A stretch of 64,000 bases of DNA from Climacteris rufus (lineage: Eukaryota > Chordata > Aves > Passeriformes > Climacteridae). The notes beneath the pieces were generated by a model. It was not told the DNA's origin. It ran no database searches and saw nothing but the letters and a program-made list of their open reading frames with translations. Position numbers and translations under genes: made by a program. Every line of letters begins with the position of its first letter. Position 1 is the first letter of the stretch. Where the stretch lies: contig VZRZ01004297.1 of the NCBI GenBank assembly GCA_013398175.1, positions 124,001 through 188,000 on the forward strand, written 5' to 3'. Positions 45,588-57,990 of the stretch are shown here, piece by piece.

Positions 45588-48120
45588 ACATGCAGAAACA
45601 ATGTTCCAGTGGACTGATGGCTCCTTGGGCAGAGACAGAGTGGAAGGTTGCGTGACCTGCAGCAGCACTACCCAGTAAAAAATAGCAACCCAGTAAGAAA
45701 AAATAGCTGTAGCTGGGAGCTGTGCCTGGCACTGGGGAGCATGGCCTCGACAGGGGACACATCCCTCTGGGCAGAGGCCGGGATGTCATGAGCAGACACT
45801 TGCAGGATGGAGTGGTCCTTGCCCTTGTTGGAGCAAAGGGCACACACAGCTCTCCTGCTCTTTCCTTGAGGGAGCTGGGGCACCAGAGAGAGCTGGGAGG
45901 GAATGTGTCACAGCTCAGGGCTTCCTTCTTGGGATCAAGATGCTTGGACAAGCAGGGAGTGAAGAGCAGCTGCAGCCCTGGGGAATGCGCTGTGCATGAG
46001 GATGAGCCTGGCAAAGGATTTCTCCTTGCTTACAGAGGAGCATCTGATCCCAACGGGGCTGAAGTGGTCAAACAAGAAATCCAGGGCTTGCTTAGGCTCG
46101 GAAGACCAAATCCCAATTGGTCATGCTGCCACCCACATCCCATACACAACCTAAGGAAGCCATCAGTGCCAATCTGCCGTGGCTCAGCAATCTGCAGCAA
46201 CACCCAGACTTAGGCAGCACTTCCAGCTCAGAGGTCCCTGGGTGCTTCGCAAGGCGTGGCTGGTGTTGTGCTGTCACAGAGGCAGGGACACAGTCACAGA
46301 GAGGCTAACAGAGGCGATGTGTGCTGGACCAGACCATAGGGCTGAGTTTCCCAGCATGTGACTCGCAGGCTGAGCGCTGCCCTGTGCTGTGAGCAGCACG
46401 TGGTAGGGACAGAGAGGCATTTGGGGCTTATCTGCTGGCTGGTATTTACTCCACAGTTGTCAGTCTCCTGTTAAGAGAGGTACAGTAGGAAAATGCCTCT
46501 TGTTAATAGCTTGTTATCAGGGCTGGTGCAGCTCTGTACAAGCATTATCTCCTTGATCCCATCTGTCTCAGGAAATGTGGTTGAGAGGAGAAAGAAGATG
46601 GAGCTCAGCAGCTGCAGGAGTCCAGGAGAGAGACGTGGGCACCCCACAGCTCCATCACGACCATCTCTAATTCATCTCCGCTCAGCAGAGCACTTGGAAG
46701 TGTCACAGGGGAGCTGCAGTGGCCATGATTGATCGTGTCTCTGCTGCACGCTGACGGAGAAGAGCAAGAGGAGACCTTGGCTCCTGAGCCTCCCCTTGAA
46801 GTGCAAGAATGAATTATGCAAACTAATCCATCCCTTGGCTCCCCTGACAGCTGCTGCCTTCCCATCACCTCCTGCCTTTACCTCTTTCTTTGTCTCTGAG
46901 CAGTTTCAGAGCCATGGAGGCATCATATTTTTTAGTCTGTTGTCCATGTGTGTCCCAGGATGCCTGTGGAGATGGGGGCAACTCATCACCTGTTGTAGGA
47001 TGATGTCCCACACACAAAGACAAATTGCTAAACTAGCCTTGACCAGAGCCTAGTCGAATGCTGGGCTGCCTCTGGGCTCTTAAAAGAGATGAGGGAATCA
47101 TAGGCCATATTAAAGTATAATCAGTTTCTTCTGGCAGCTGGCAGAGTTCCAAGGACTGCTGCTCACCAATGGCACAGGAGGCTGCAACAGCAGAGACAGA
47201 GCCCAGCACCAGTGTTGACTGTGCCATGGGGAGCTCCCTTCCAGGGCAGCAGCTCATTGCTCCCCAGCACAATCCCTGCTGGTGCTGGTTGGAAAGGTGG
47301 ACAGAACTGGCAGCCTACTTTTGGCTCAACCAATGGGTATATAAGGGCTGCTGTGCTGATGACATGCACACAGACTGGGGACAGGTTCCTCACACTGGTA
47401 CCTCAGTCACCCCTTTGCCACCTCCCTGCTGCTGTGCCTCTTGCCCCGGTGTGCTATGCCCAGGTCACAGGTTGCCAGCACAGCACAGCAGGCAGGGGAG
47501 CTGCCATTTCCCCAGCTGTCCTCCTGCGCTGCTGAAAGCCCCATTTTATGTAAAAGTGAGTTGGCAAGTAGCCTGTCTCATTTTGAATGAAAAAGCTCTC
47601 AGACTGGAGAACTGCAGTGAAAGTGGCTTTTTTAATCTGTCACTTACTGGCAGGTGGGGAAATGGGCTCACCCAGAGACAGGGAGGTCATCAGCTTTTGG
47701 AGGAATTAAAATAGGAAACCTTTCTTTTTTCCAGGTGTTGCGGAGAAAAGCCCAAAACATCTAAAATCTCACAGAAACAGCTCCTCTTGCTGCCTATAAG
47801 GCAGAAGGAATATTTCCTCCCCCCTGCTCTTTGTCCATGCAGAGCAGGGGCAGGCAGGCCTTGGCTTTTATGCCAATAGTTTTGTGCCAATATTGTCATT
47901 CCAATATTGTCAGCCAGAAAATGGGTTTTAGTTATGGCTGAATCTTGAAAGCGACACTGAGCTCAGAATGCTCCCATTGATGGCAGCTCATTGTGGAAAT
48001 GGTTTAAAATGACTGCTTCCCTCCTGCTCTCCCAGGAGCACTCAGATGTGTGTGCTGGCCCTGCTGTGTGCTCAGAGAGATTTGGGCAGGCAGTGCCATC
48101 ACTCTTGACTGCTGGAGGTG
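45588..48120. other. Gene-free stretch
   Basis: No supported gene. Frames of 163 codons (45722-46213, +) and 181 codons (47169-47714, +) overlap open frames on the same or opposite strand and show no recognisable domain. No transposon was recognised. Confidence 0.5.
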
Positions 48121-51100
48121 TAGTGTGGGAACACCAAACTTCGGATTTACGGTCTCGTGTGTTTGTACGGAGTAAAGGTTATAAGGACAAGCTTTGCTTT
48201 CCTGCCCGTGGGCACTTCTGTGCAGAGGTAGCTCTCAACACACTCAGTGCAATGCAGCTACTGCCAAGCCACTGAGAATATGGTGTGAAATTATCAGGGC
48301 ACTTGCTTGAGGCAAGGCAGCACTTGAGAGCGCCATGGGGGCAGTGCTGTGTCTGTCTGGTCACACTGCCCTACTGCTGGGCACCTCTTGGCGACCAAAG
48401 CATTAAATGCCCACAAACCACTGGCATCAGGAATCCATCAGCAAGTGGATGCAAGTGGATGCTAACAGGTTGACCCTGCTGAAATGGGCCAGAGTTGTCA
48501 TTCTTCAGAGCAGCTCATGTAGGGCTTGCATTTTTGAGATGCAGAGTTTTAATTTCTCCCTGTGCTTTCAGCTGCCTGGAGCACCAAGTCTTCAGCGCAG
48601 GCAATAATGAAATCTGAGATGATTAGCTTTTGTGGTTTGCCACTGTTTGCAGAAGAAAATAATAACTAGCTTAAATACCTATTAGTCACCCATAGCTCTG
48701 CATGGCTGCATTGTGAGTTTAGAAAGCGGGTGCAGTTTAGAAGGTCAGGGTTTTTGTTTGTTTTGGTTTTTTTTTAGCAAGAATGTCTTTAAAGTGCACT
48801 TGTGAAAAATCAGCTTTTAAGTATGGAAAACTTGATACAGCTTGGCAGTTCTCACTTATTAAAAAGCCAGTGTTCAAACCCATTTCTAAAGTGCTAGTAG
48901 GAAACAGAAATATTTCCTGCCAGAGTTTAGAGCTCAGCTTAACCCTGAGCCCAGCTTCAGGAAACAGATGCACAATGCTGTGTGTGGTTTTATGGTGTGT
49001 TGTTGTATAAGGCTGGTTTTGTGTCACTGGCCTGGGCAGGGAAGTTAAAACTGTTTGCACAGATTTCTTCCCCTCTCAGTGTTGTTTCATTTCATTTTAG
49101 AAATGAAATAATCTCCCTCTGAGCTAGGGAGCCCCAGAGCTCTTCCCTGTATCTGTGGGATTTCTGGCCAGTTGCTTCTCAAAGTCTTTGGAAAGAAAGC
49201 ATGAAATAACCACAGGGAGCTCGGAAGCCTCCTTCCTGGCTTTGCACAGGAAAAATTCCCAGCAAGATGGGCCATGCATCTTTCAGAGAAGCCCTGTCCC
49301 AGGAGCCTGAACCCACTGGCCAGGCGTAAGGGGGAAGGTGTAGTTTGGTGGGGAAGATGAATCCAGAAAGAGAGAAGAACATTTTATTTTGCATCATCTC
49401 ACTTCACACAGTTAATCTGCTTTGTCCACCGTTTGTCTGCAAGGACCTCCCAGGGATTTCAAAGTGCTGCTCCCAAACGCTTCCATAGGGAAGGCTGGGG
49501 AGATGTATTTCCTAGATTTCTGCTTGCATTGTAGGCAGAAAAATAGGAAAGCAGCATTTGAGAGTGGATTGGAGATATCAGCAAGGGACCAGGGTCTATC
49601 CAGGTCTCACGGGTTTCCTTGCTTAGTCCATATCACTGTGGTGGGGCTCAGAGGGGGCTCAGGCTCAGCCAGGCTCAGCCATGGAGGAACAGAGGGCTCA
49701 GGGAGAGAACACCAGCTGGGATGGGCTGAACAAGCCCTGCTGCCTGTGCCTGGGGAGCATCTTTGATGGATGACCATGCTGGGCCGCTGGTGGGGCTCAC
49801 AGTGCAGTCTTCGCCACCAGGACTTCTCAGCCCTTTGCAGCAGCAGAGCAGGGAAAAGCTTCTTCTGTTGCAAACCAGGGCATTCAACCCATGGCACACT
49901 GCAAGCATGCTGCAGTGCCTGCATCAGCCTGGAAATATCCCAGAGAAGGGACAGACCCTGCTCACTAAGCCCTTTCTTGCAGGAAGAGGTGGTGCACGTT
50001 GCTTCACTGCCAATACAATTCCATTCTAAGAGGCAGAAGGGAGCTGAGCAGATATTCCCACTGCAGGTGCTGAAACACCCTTGCAGCCTTTCCCACTGCT
50101 GAGGGGAGCATGGCAGAAGTGGACAAGCACCTCTTTGTGCTGCTTGTGCTCACCAGGAGCACCAGTGAAGCATGCAGGGCTCAGGGGATGAGCTGGGTTG
50201 AAAATTGGGGTGAATCTGATTTCAGATTGCTGATCCAATCTAGCACAGGTCTGGGGAGGAACAGATGCCCTTGCTACTCAAATCTAGGAAAAGTTGCAAC
50301 TAATGGGTATTGATCAGAGGAGAAAGCAGATCTGTGGGCACAAATTTATGTGCAAGCTTTAAAGAAGTATGTTCCCTAAAAGAGGAACAGTGTGAATAAT
50401 CAGGCTTTGAGACAAATGCTAATCAGCATTGCATCTTGCCTCTGAATCTCCAAACACAGTGTTTAATCTCTGAAATTAAATATTTCCCTGGTGAGAAGTT
50501 AGGCAACTTCAAGAGGCTCATGTTTGAGCTTGGTGTGCACTGGTTTTAGGTCTTCCCAACTGTGCAGAGTTCAGTCTCTCCAAAAGCCAGCCCAGCCTCT
50601 GGATCTCTGAGCAAAGCAAAAGCATCCATTTCTTCCCTGCTTTGTGGACAGACCAACAGAAAAACATGTATTAATCAAAGGCTACCCAGAACAGCTTTCA
50701 GTCAGACCTAAAGGCACAGAGTTTTTTGTGTGAGAACCATGACACAAACATTGGGAATTATTTTATCAAAGATTAAAGCTCAGAGGTTTGTTATATGGAA
50801 AAGTATCTCTCTACCAAGTAGCATCTTGGTTTTGGTAGTCTGTGAGACTACACAGCATTGGATACAGGAGCTCAGCCTAGGAGAAGAATGGATTTATACA
50901 GACTTGAATTGGACATTTGACAGCTGTAGGTCCAAGCAGTTGATAATCAATAACTGGTAACCACCCCAGTTTTCATTGCACTGGTGATATCTAATTTAAA
51001 GCAGTGTCAGATGGATTAACCTTTTTTTGTGTGCTCTGGGCTTGCCTCTGGGAGTCTGGAAAGTGTGCACGTGCATGCATCTATACAGAGACATATGTGA

Positions 51101-51350
51101 GCACTCTTGGCTTGGAGATGGGTCTTGCTTTGACCAAAGACCTCTTGAGGTCCCTGCCCACCTATGAACCCTCCTACAGCTGTGTATTTCCAGCCAGGCT
51201 TCAGGAGAGGGTATCTGTGCTTTCCCAAAAGCTGTGTGTCCACATAGGCCTAGCAATGTATCTGATGCTCACTACAGCAAAACAAACTGAATGAAGTCAC
51301 AGAGAAGCAAGAGTAAAAACTGTGCCTTGCTAATAAAAAAATGAATTATT
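48121..51350. other. Gene-free stretch
   Basis: Four CpGs within 28 bp occur at 48142-48169. A directly repeated 10-mer (GCAAGTGGAT) lies at 48441-48460 and a CAGGCTCAGC-type triple at 49656-49680. The longest frame is 114 codons. No gene or transposon was recognised. Confidence 0.55.
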
Positions 51351-51398
51351 AAAAAAACAACAACAACAACAAAAAAAAAAACCAGCAGCAACAACAAT
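51351..51398. repeat. A-rich tract with (AAC)n
   Basis: An A run, then about five AAC units, another A run and a CAGCAACAAC end. I recognise no retrotransposed gene sequence in front of it. Confidence 0.85.
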
Positions 51399-54118
51399 AT
51401 ATAAGGCAGAGATTTATTTGTTCCTCTTAGGAATAAGTGTTCTGGTATTACAGTACTTATTTTGGAAATTTCATGACAATGATTTCATCCTTTGTAGCCA
51501 CGTGTGGCTCAGAACATTTTTACCATGGTTGCCAAGTAACAATCACTAAGCATTTGTGTCTAGATCAGCAGAGGCGAGTGGAGGGAATGGATAAAATCTA
51601 TTTTCAGAGGCATAATCATCGGTGGCTCTTTGTAGGTTAATGGTTAAGTTCACTCAGCAGGGACAGTTTTTTGAAGGCCTTGGGATTTACGAACAGGAAA
51701 ATAAAAAGCAAAGAGTCTAAAGAGGTTTTTTTTTATCATTATTATTATTCTTTCAAAGCAGAATGGCTTATGAGTGATTAAGGAGGCATTAACTATGTTG
51801 GACGTCAAGTCCCGCGTGCAACAGGAGCTCTGTAATCCCCTCCTTGGGGCCGCTCTGTGGCCTGCCTGCTGCCGCCCCTGTTCACGGGGCCACAACCTCC
51901 TGGCGCCACAGGCCCCGCTCCGGCCTTGTCCTGCTCATGGGGCAGCTCACAGCCAGAGCAGCTGGAGAAAAGGTTTCCCTCAGTGCAATAAAATGTTGGA
52001 GCGGTGGGGGGAAACCGGGGAGGGAAGCCAGGGTATCTGGCTGAGAGTAACTCTGGCACAGCAGAGGCTACGCGGTGGTCTCTGCTGCACCAAGGGATGC
52101 CTCCACACTACACTGCCACGAGTTGTCCCTGCCAGCCAGCCTGACCTGCCCATGTGTCACCAGCACCATCACCTCCCCTGCCCAACAGACAGGGTGTTTT
52201 CATCCCAGTACCCTGAGCTTTCCTCAGGACAACTTTCCCATGACTTTTTAATATCCTCTCACACAACTGAAGGTCACCTTCACCTTTCCAAATAGATTGT
52301 GCCATTTATGCAGCATTCAGGGCAGGCAGTCCCTACACATCCCTGTGCACTATCCACCTTCCTCACTGCTGCAGAAATAATGCCCACTCATTCCCAACAG
52401 CTGCCTAACCCTTGGTATCCTTGCCTGAAGAGCTGCTGCCAGTGTTTCCACTGCCCTGGGGATATTTCCCAAAGCTGAGGCCATGCCTTGGGACATGCTG
52501 AGGCCATGGTGCGGCAGCCTAGCAGGAGATGGAGAAGAGGGATGAGCTCTGCTCTCTGCTTGGGCGGCCTGGGCCAGCTCCTGGAATGTCCCTGGGCTCA
52601 GCTGCACGGCAGCACTTTCAGGCACGGCTGGTGCAAACACACAACTCCCTTTCCCTTTTCTCCCAAGAAGGAAAAGTCAGTCCTGGAGAAAGGGACAGGT
52701 GTTAATTACATTTCATAATCCTTTCTGTGGCAGGCGAGCGTGTGGGATGTACCTGGAGAGAGGGCATGGTTTCCCTTAATTCTGGTGCCATCGGGTATGC
52801 ACTCAGAGGAAATAGACTGAAGAGAGAGGAGCACCTGGGCAGCCTTCCAAGAGCCCTCTGTGACCTGCCTGGGTTTGTCTTGGCAGATCAAGACTCAGGG
52901 ATGAGCCAAGGAGGCAACTCTCCCTGCTGACTCTGGCATAATTCAGCATCCCCTCCTGGGATAGATGTCAGGGCTGCCCCACAGCCCCTGCTGCTGAGGA
53001 GGAGGGAGTGATGGAGTGATGGAGAGAGCAGAAGTGCCAGGGACAGGGGTGCCCTCAGATCAGGGTGCTGAGTACTGAACACACTGGAGAAGGGCATGCA
53101 TCACAGAGGGGCTATCCTGACCCTGGGTGCTTCATATTGAGTGATACCTGGCAAGTGGCACTGCTCCCTGCATGGATCACAGGGATCAGAAAGGGATAAC
53201 AAAGAAATGTTTTAATCAAGGGGATGAGCACTCTGTAAGATGACTGATCCTGCACACTCAGAGGGAAATCATGCCCTGTCAAGGTCTGAGACACCCATGG
53301 GTGCTGCATGCTGCCCACAGCCCTGGCAGCCTTTGTCCGCCTGCTTTTGACATGAAATGAAGAGCCAAATGCCATGGGTGTGTTTGGCAGGAACAGGGTG
53401 TGAGGAAGGACTTGGAAGCACTGGCAGCACATTTCCCTCCGGTTTCACAGGGGTGTGAAATTCCTGCCTGGTGTCCCTGAACCTCCCACCTAAAAGCCAG
53501 GTTGTCAGCAGGCAGGAGCAGCTACCTGGGGAAGAAAAAGGGATTTGCTAAGTGTTTTTGCAGGTTCCTTGGGGATGGTGAGCATGAAGAGGATCCATCT
53601 CACACACGTTCTCTCCATAACAGATGATGCCAGGCAGGAAGGTTCCTATTTAATTATGGGATGCAGGATCGCTGTTCCACACCGCTGAACAGGCTGGAAA
53701 CCAATCAGGGCCAGACCAAAATGTGCCAGAGCAGAACTGCTGGCAGTCTCCCACCCAGGCCCTCCCCCTTCTGAAGCAGCAGTATTTTTGGAGGATTGGT
53801 CATATCACAGAGTTCATTTCATGTGTGTTGGCTGGGGTTGCTGAGTCCATCTGCATTTAGTGAGTGATGTAAGGGGGTGGAGCTGGAAACCGGGATGAGT
53901 GGTGCAATGCAAATGGGAGTCCCATAGTTTGCCTTTGATGTGAGGACAGGCACTGGAATTTTGTTATGTGGGCCAGAAGACCAAACAGTTTTTGTGATCT
54001 GTTGGTCTGTTGGACTGGTGTGGGCTTAAATGAGGATGGAAGGACAGCTGGATTTAGAACTGGGATGTTGCTTTCATACAACAAGTCAGAGTTTCAGTCA
54101 TTTTGGAGAGGGCCTGAT
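51399..54118. other. Gene-free stretch with a CpG-containing patch
   Basis: From 51790 to 52075 the GC content rises and about 13 CpGs occur, below a convincing CpG island. A 173-codon plus-strand frame (51774-52295) crosses it but has shadows in two other frames and no domain. The rest shows no gene or transposon. Confidence 0.5.
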
Positions 54119-54155
54119 GGGGTATTGTGTTCATAGGGGTATTGTGACCCCTATG
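54119..54155. repeat. Direct 11-mer repeat plus 9-bp inverted repeat
   Basis: GGGGTATTGTG occurs at 54119-54129 and again at 54136-54146. The second copy is part of a perfect 9-bp inverted repeat (54132-54140 with 54147-54155, 6-base loop ATTGTG). Confidence 0.8.
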
Positions 54156-54208
54156 TTATTGCAAATATGGAAAGTAAGATTGTAAATGAATTGACCAAAT
54201 ACATAAGC

Positions 54209-54304
54209 ATTTAGCTTATGCAATACCAATATTGCATAAGCTCAGTATTAATGCAAATGCAATATAAATATTGGATTTAGCTTATGCAATACCAATAGCA
54301 TAAG
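54209..54304. repeat. Two-copy palindromic repeat, 66-bp period
   Basis: An identical 22-bp block occurs at 54209-54230 and 54275-54296. In copy 1 it is half of a perfect 13-bp hairpin: AGCTTATGCAATA (54213-54225), loop CCAA, then its reverse complement at 54230-54242. Copy 2 has lost two bases on the right but keeps a 7-bp stem (54281-54287 with 54298-54304). The spacer holds ATGCAAATGCAATAT, which can also pair with neighbouring sequence. It could be a decayed miniature inverted-repeat element or a hairpin-driven local duplication. I do not recognise a known family. Confidence 0.85.
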
Positions 54305-54800
54305 GTACATTAAATGGATCCTAAGACATAGGGCAATGCATCATTTTTAATAAAAATGGCATCTACATATTTTGGGTCATAAATACCATATTTGAGAAAA
54401 TGGGTTTCTGATGATCTCCTATCCTTCAGCATCTTTTTCCTCCAGGGCAAGAAGGTTTTGAGGATGGGAGGGGTAACAGAGCCCGTCCAACCTTTAGTGT
54501 CAGCGAGGGCATTGTCACATGTCACCACCTCCCCCAGAGCTGGGAACAGCCACTGCCAGGCTGAACCAGAGCCGAGCCCCTCTGTGTGCAGACCAGTGGG
54601 GACCACAGTCCTGAACAGGATGAGACCAGATGTGTCCACAGGTGAGGTGTGGGCTGTGTGTTACTGCTGGGTGGGAAGTTACAGTGAACAGCTGCGAAGT
54701 GAGATGCAGAAAAGGCTTAGTGCTCAGATCTGCACAACAGGGCTCCATCTGTTCTGCAGGAAATATCTACTTGTAATAAATTAACATCTTATACCTTCTG
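54305..54800. other. Gene-free stretch
   Basis: No supported gene. Frames of 130 codons (54392-54784, +) and 109 codons (54310-54639, -) overlap each other without recognisable motifs. Confidence 0.5.
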
Positions 54801-54868
54801 ACAAAGAAAAAAACAAACAAACCCCCCCAAAAAACAAAAAACAAACAAACAAAAATTAAAAAAACCCC
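54801..54868. repeat. A-rich (AAAC)n tract with a C7 run
   Basis: Degenerate AAAC repeats broken by a run of seven C, ending in AAAACCCC. It is a simple repeat; no LINE or processed gene body is recognisable next to it. Confidence 0.85.
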
Positions 54869-57398
54869 TGCTGAATTGCAGTGGAAAAACTTTCTCCTTC
54901 CACTTGTAAAATCCAGTAGCTGGAGCAGCTAGAGCAGCTCCCAGTCCAGCAGGAATTTAAACTCACATCGAAGAGTTTCAGGGTGGTTTTTTCAAGTAGA
55001 TTTTGACTTCTAGATCCACACTTAATTGTCCTCTTCTGATGGACTGAGATTTGGGAAAAAATAGAGGCAGACCACTAATAATTGCCTATGCTTTTAAAAA
55101 CCCTGCCTTCCTATGAGAACCACAAGTGGGACGGAAAAAACACACGGCTTCTTTTTCACATCTTCATCTGACTGCATTTCACGGAGCAGGAGGGATAAGG
55201 AGCCCTGCAGGACCTTTGCTTTTTAAACATGTGCTCAGTGCTGGATTTCACACCTTGCTATCAGTGAGTTCCTGCCTGTGCAGTGCCTCACCTCTCTGGG
55301 AAGAGGTACATGGCATCCCTGCCTGCTGTGCCAGTGCTCAGCCCTGGAGGTGTTGAGAGAAAGGCAGCTGGAGCTGTATCTGTTTGGCCTGGACCCAGCC
55401 GGACATCACTTTTCCAGCATGTTCCAGACAGATATGGACATCTTGATGTGCCAGCAGCCCTCCCCATGCCACCAGCTGGCTGGGACATTTCACTTGGCTC
55501 CTGCCAAGGCTGCTCGGTCAAATCCAACATGGCCATGCCATTCCTGCCTCACAGCCAGTTAAGTCCCTCTGGGTCTTCCTTCTCTAAAGCTGGGGAGGTA
55601 TTTTGGTGCATGAGCCCAAACAGCTGCTGCTTTCCAGAGATGAATTTTGTCATTTTTTCAGCAAAATGAACCTGAGAGGCAGTGCATGTAGCAGTTTGTC
55701 AGATTAGCAAAGCACCCGAGGCTCGAAGGAGACACCGCCTGCGTGTTTGGGTGGTTTTGCTGGGAAGCATCCCACTGAGCCTGGCAGCACCATTGCTCCA
55801 AGGTAGCTCCTGGGGAACCAGTCCACCAACATTTGGAGACATCCACTCAGTCATGTGGGAGGAAACACAGCCCAGAGTGGGCATGACACAGGAAAGGTGG
55901 AAGATCAACACCACGGGGACATTGGGGATGAGTAGCAGATGCAGGAATGCTTCTGTCAAACCCCTTTCTGAGTCAAATAAGGCTGAGAGTGTTCACAGGC
56001 AGACAGTGTGGGGCAGCACATGGCCAGACTGTTTTTGGAAGCTAAGTATAGCAGCAGAGTGGAGTCAGCCCTTGGTTAATCTGGGCTTGTTAAGGCCAGA
56101 CATCCAGATCCTGTTCAATACTTTTGTTAAAAAGGCTGGATTTACAGCGCTGCCGATCTGGCCCCTTGCCCACTAGGGTGACAGTGGCCACTGGGCACTG
56201 GGCCAGCTTGACTGGGTGACTTCAGCATCCTCCTCCTTCAGCTGCGACGAAATGTTGGCCTGGCTCATTCTCCTGAGACCTCATACAGTCGGTCACAAGC
56301 AGGGCTGGGATTTCTCTGCTGGATATCTCAGCCCCAAGCTCACGAACATCCACTTCTGTCCCCAGAATTGTGCTGGCAGGCCAGAGCTTTCTAATGGCTA
56401 ATAAGAACACTTTGCCAAAATGCATTTTTGAACGTGGCTAAAAAGTCCAGGCCATCATGGACTTCCCAAGGAGAGGGAGGGAAGGGAGGCAAGGCAGGAA
56501 AATGAGTGCTTTGGTGATCCACTGTGTTTGGCTTCTGAATAGCCTGAACAATGTCCTCTGGATGTATGAACTGTGCAGATATGGAGGGGGCTGCTGAGAG
56601 CAAATCCATCAGTTCTGGCAGCATTGGGATGAGTCCTGTGCCTCTTTTCCTAGAAGACATTATCTCTGCAAGGCAGAGGGAACTGGAGGAGAGTGGATGG
56701 GCAGACCAGGGTGTCCTGGGGAAAAGCCCAGGCCATCTGAGTGGTCATTTACATCATTTCTGATGCCAGGACAGAAAGTCTCTGGCTCCAAACTGGGAGA
56801 GAGATTACCTTGTTTGCCCACAGTCAGCTGATTAAAATCATATTTTCCACACATTTGAGTAGTGATTAGTGATGAAATGCAAATCCCATGCAAATGGGTG
56901 CAAATGGCTGGTGTGCACAGCCAACTCCAGAGTCAGTCATTTTCCTTTCCTCTGAGGCATTTGGGCACTTTTAATGTTCACATGGAGGAGCAGGACAAAC
57001 CCACTTGTCATGTGAGCACAGAGCTGAGGCAAAGGGTGTGGAGAGAGTGGGAAAAATCGACTGCCATCTGGAAGCACTCACCAAGTGACATCGAGTTTGG
57101 TTGCATCAATACATAGAATTCACCTTGTGAAAAGATTTTTATTGAATAAACAGCCACAAACAGCACAAGCAGGCCTTGCATATCCCTTCCTTCCCAGCCT
57201 TCTTTCTCCTTTCTTGCTGCAGTCCTGACTGTGGAATGGCTTGTCACTCTGCAAATCAAAATGCCACAATGCTTGCTGCATATAGTAACAAAACATATTT
57301 CTCTAAGGATCAGATTTAGAAGCAGGGTCTATAAACACAATGAAAGCAAAAAAAAACCAAATTCCCAAACCCTTGTCACAAAGAATAATTGCAGATAT
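54869..57398. other. Gene-free stretch
   Basis: No supported gene. The longest frame is 164 codons (55682-56176, +), partly covered by antisense frames and without any recognised domain. No transposon was recognised. Confidence 0.5.
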
Positions 57399-57422
57399 AT
57401 ATGCACATATATATGTGCATAT
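57399..57422. repeat. Perfect 24-bp palindrome
   Basis: The sequence reads identically on both strands from 57399 to 57422, built around ATGCACATAT and its reverse complement with no spacer. It is AT-rich and may form a cruciform, or may simply be part of a degenerate TA/CA repeat. Confidence 0.9.
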
Positions 57423-57839
57423 TTTTAACTTGATTTCTGTTTTCCTTCGGCTTGCAGATCTAGAGCATTGCTTCAGTCTGAAATGCAGTGAGGACGTTTT
57501 CTCAGTCCCAGGCAGCTTTGTGGGGATGGCAGGGCCAAGAGAAATAAGTAAAAAATGGCTCACAGAGTGAAATATTGTAGTTAGTAAGGCTGATTTGCCC
57601 TCCTGAAACCCGGTTGTGAAAACTTTAAGAAGTGTCTGTTTCCTGTAGCTATCAACATGCTAGGAAAGGGGAAGCCCTACAGGCTTGTCAAATTTTTCCC
57701 AATGGCTGCAGCTTTTACAGCTGGTCCTGATTTGCCTGGATATTGCTCATTTTTCTAGTGCTCATAACAGCCCTGGAATGGAAATCCTGGCTCCCCTGGC
57801 ACCCAGTGCTTCTCCACAGTGTGCTGGCGGCTGAAGGGT
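57423..57839. other. Gene-free stretch
   Basis: I see no gene or transposon. The left end is AT-rich; the rest has mixed composition. Confidence 0.5.
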
Positions 57840-57990
57840 GCCAGCACAAAATTATTCATCCTGATTAGCTCTTGGCTTTCTCTGCAGTTTGAGAGAACGA
57901 GGCTGGAATCATGAATAATAGAGTGGATACAGGAGGCCTAATAAAGGACAAAACTCACGGTGAATATAACTCCCATCATGTCAGCAAACA
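57840..57990. other. AT-rich island, possible conserved non-coding element
   Basis: Carries TTATTCATCCTGATTAGCTC near 57852, ATCATGAATAATAG near 57908 and CCTAATAAAGGAC near 57938. Non-repetitive. Candidate regulatory DNA by composition only. Confidence 0.25.

Noticed and set aside
45332..46014. Minus-strand frames with a KAGRQEGR-type protein repeat
   Set aside because: They are the translation of the TTCC/TGCCTTCC microsatellite.
51351..51398. A-rich tract as a retrotransposon tail
   Set aside because: The AAC pattern and the lack of any recognisable body upstream fit a simple repeat better.
51774..52295. 173-codon plus-strand frame in a GC-rich patch
   Set aside because: Several overlapping frames are open, no domain is visible and a CpG island is not convincing.
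54209..54304. CRISPR-like array of palindromic repeats
   Set aside because: Only two copies, the spacer is itself related AT-rich sequence, and the DNA is avian nuclear rather than prokaryotic.
55682..56176. 164-codon plus-strand frame that begins with a short hydrophobic run
   Set aside because: The run is not at the N-terminus, no family is recognisable and antisense frames overlap.
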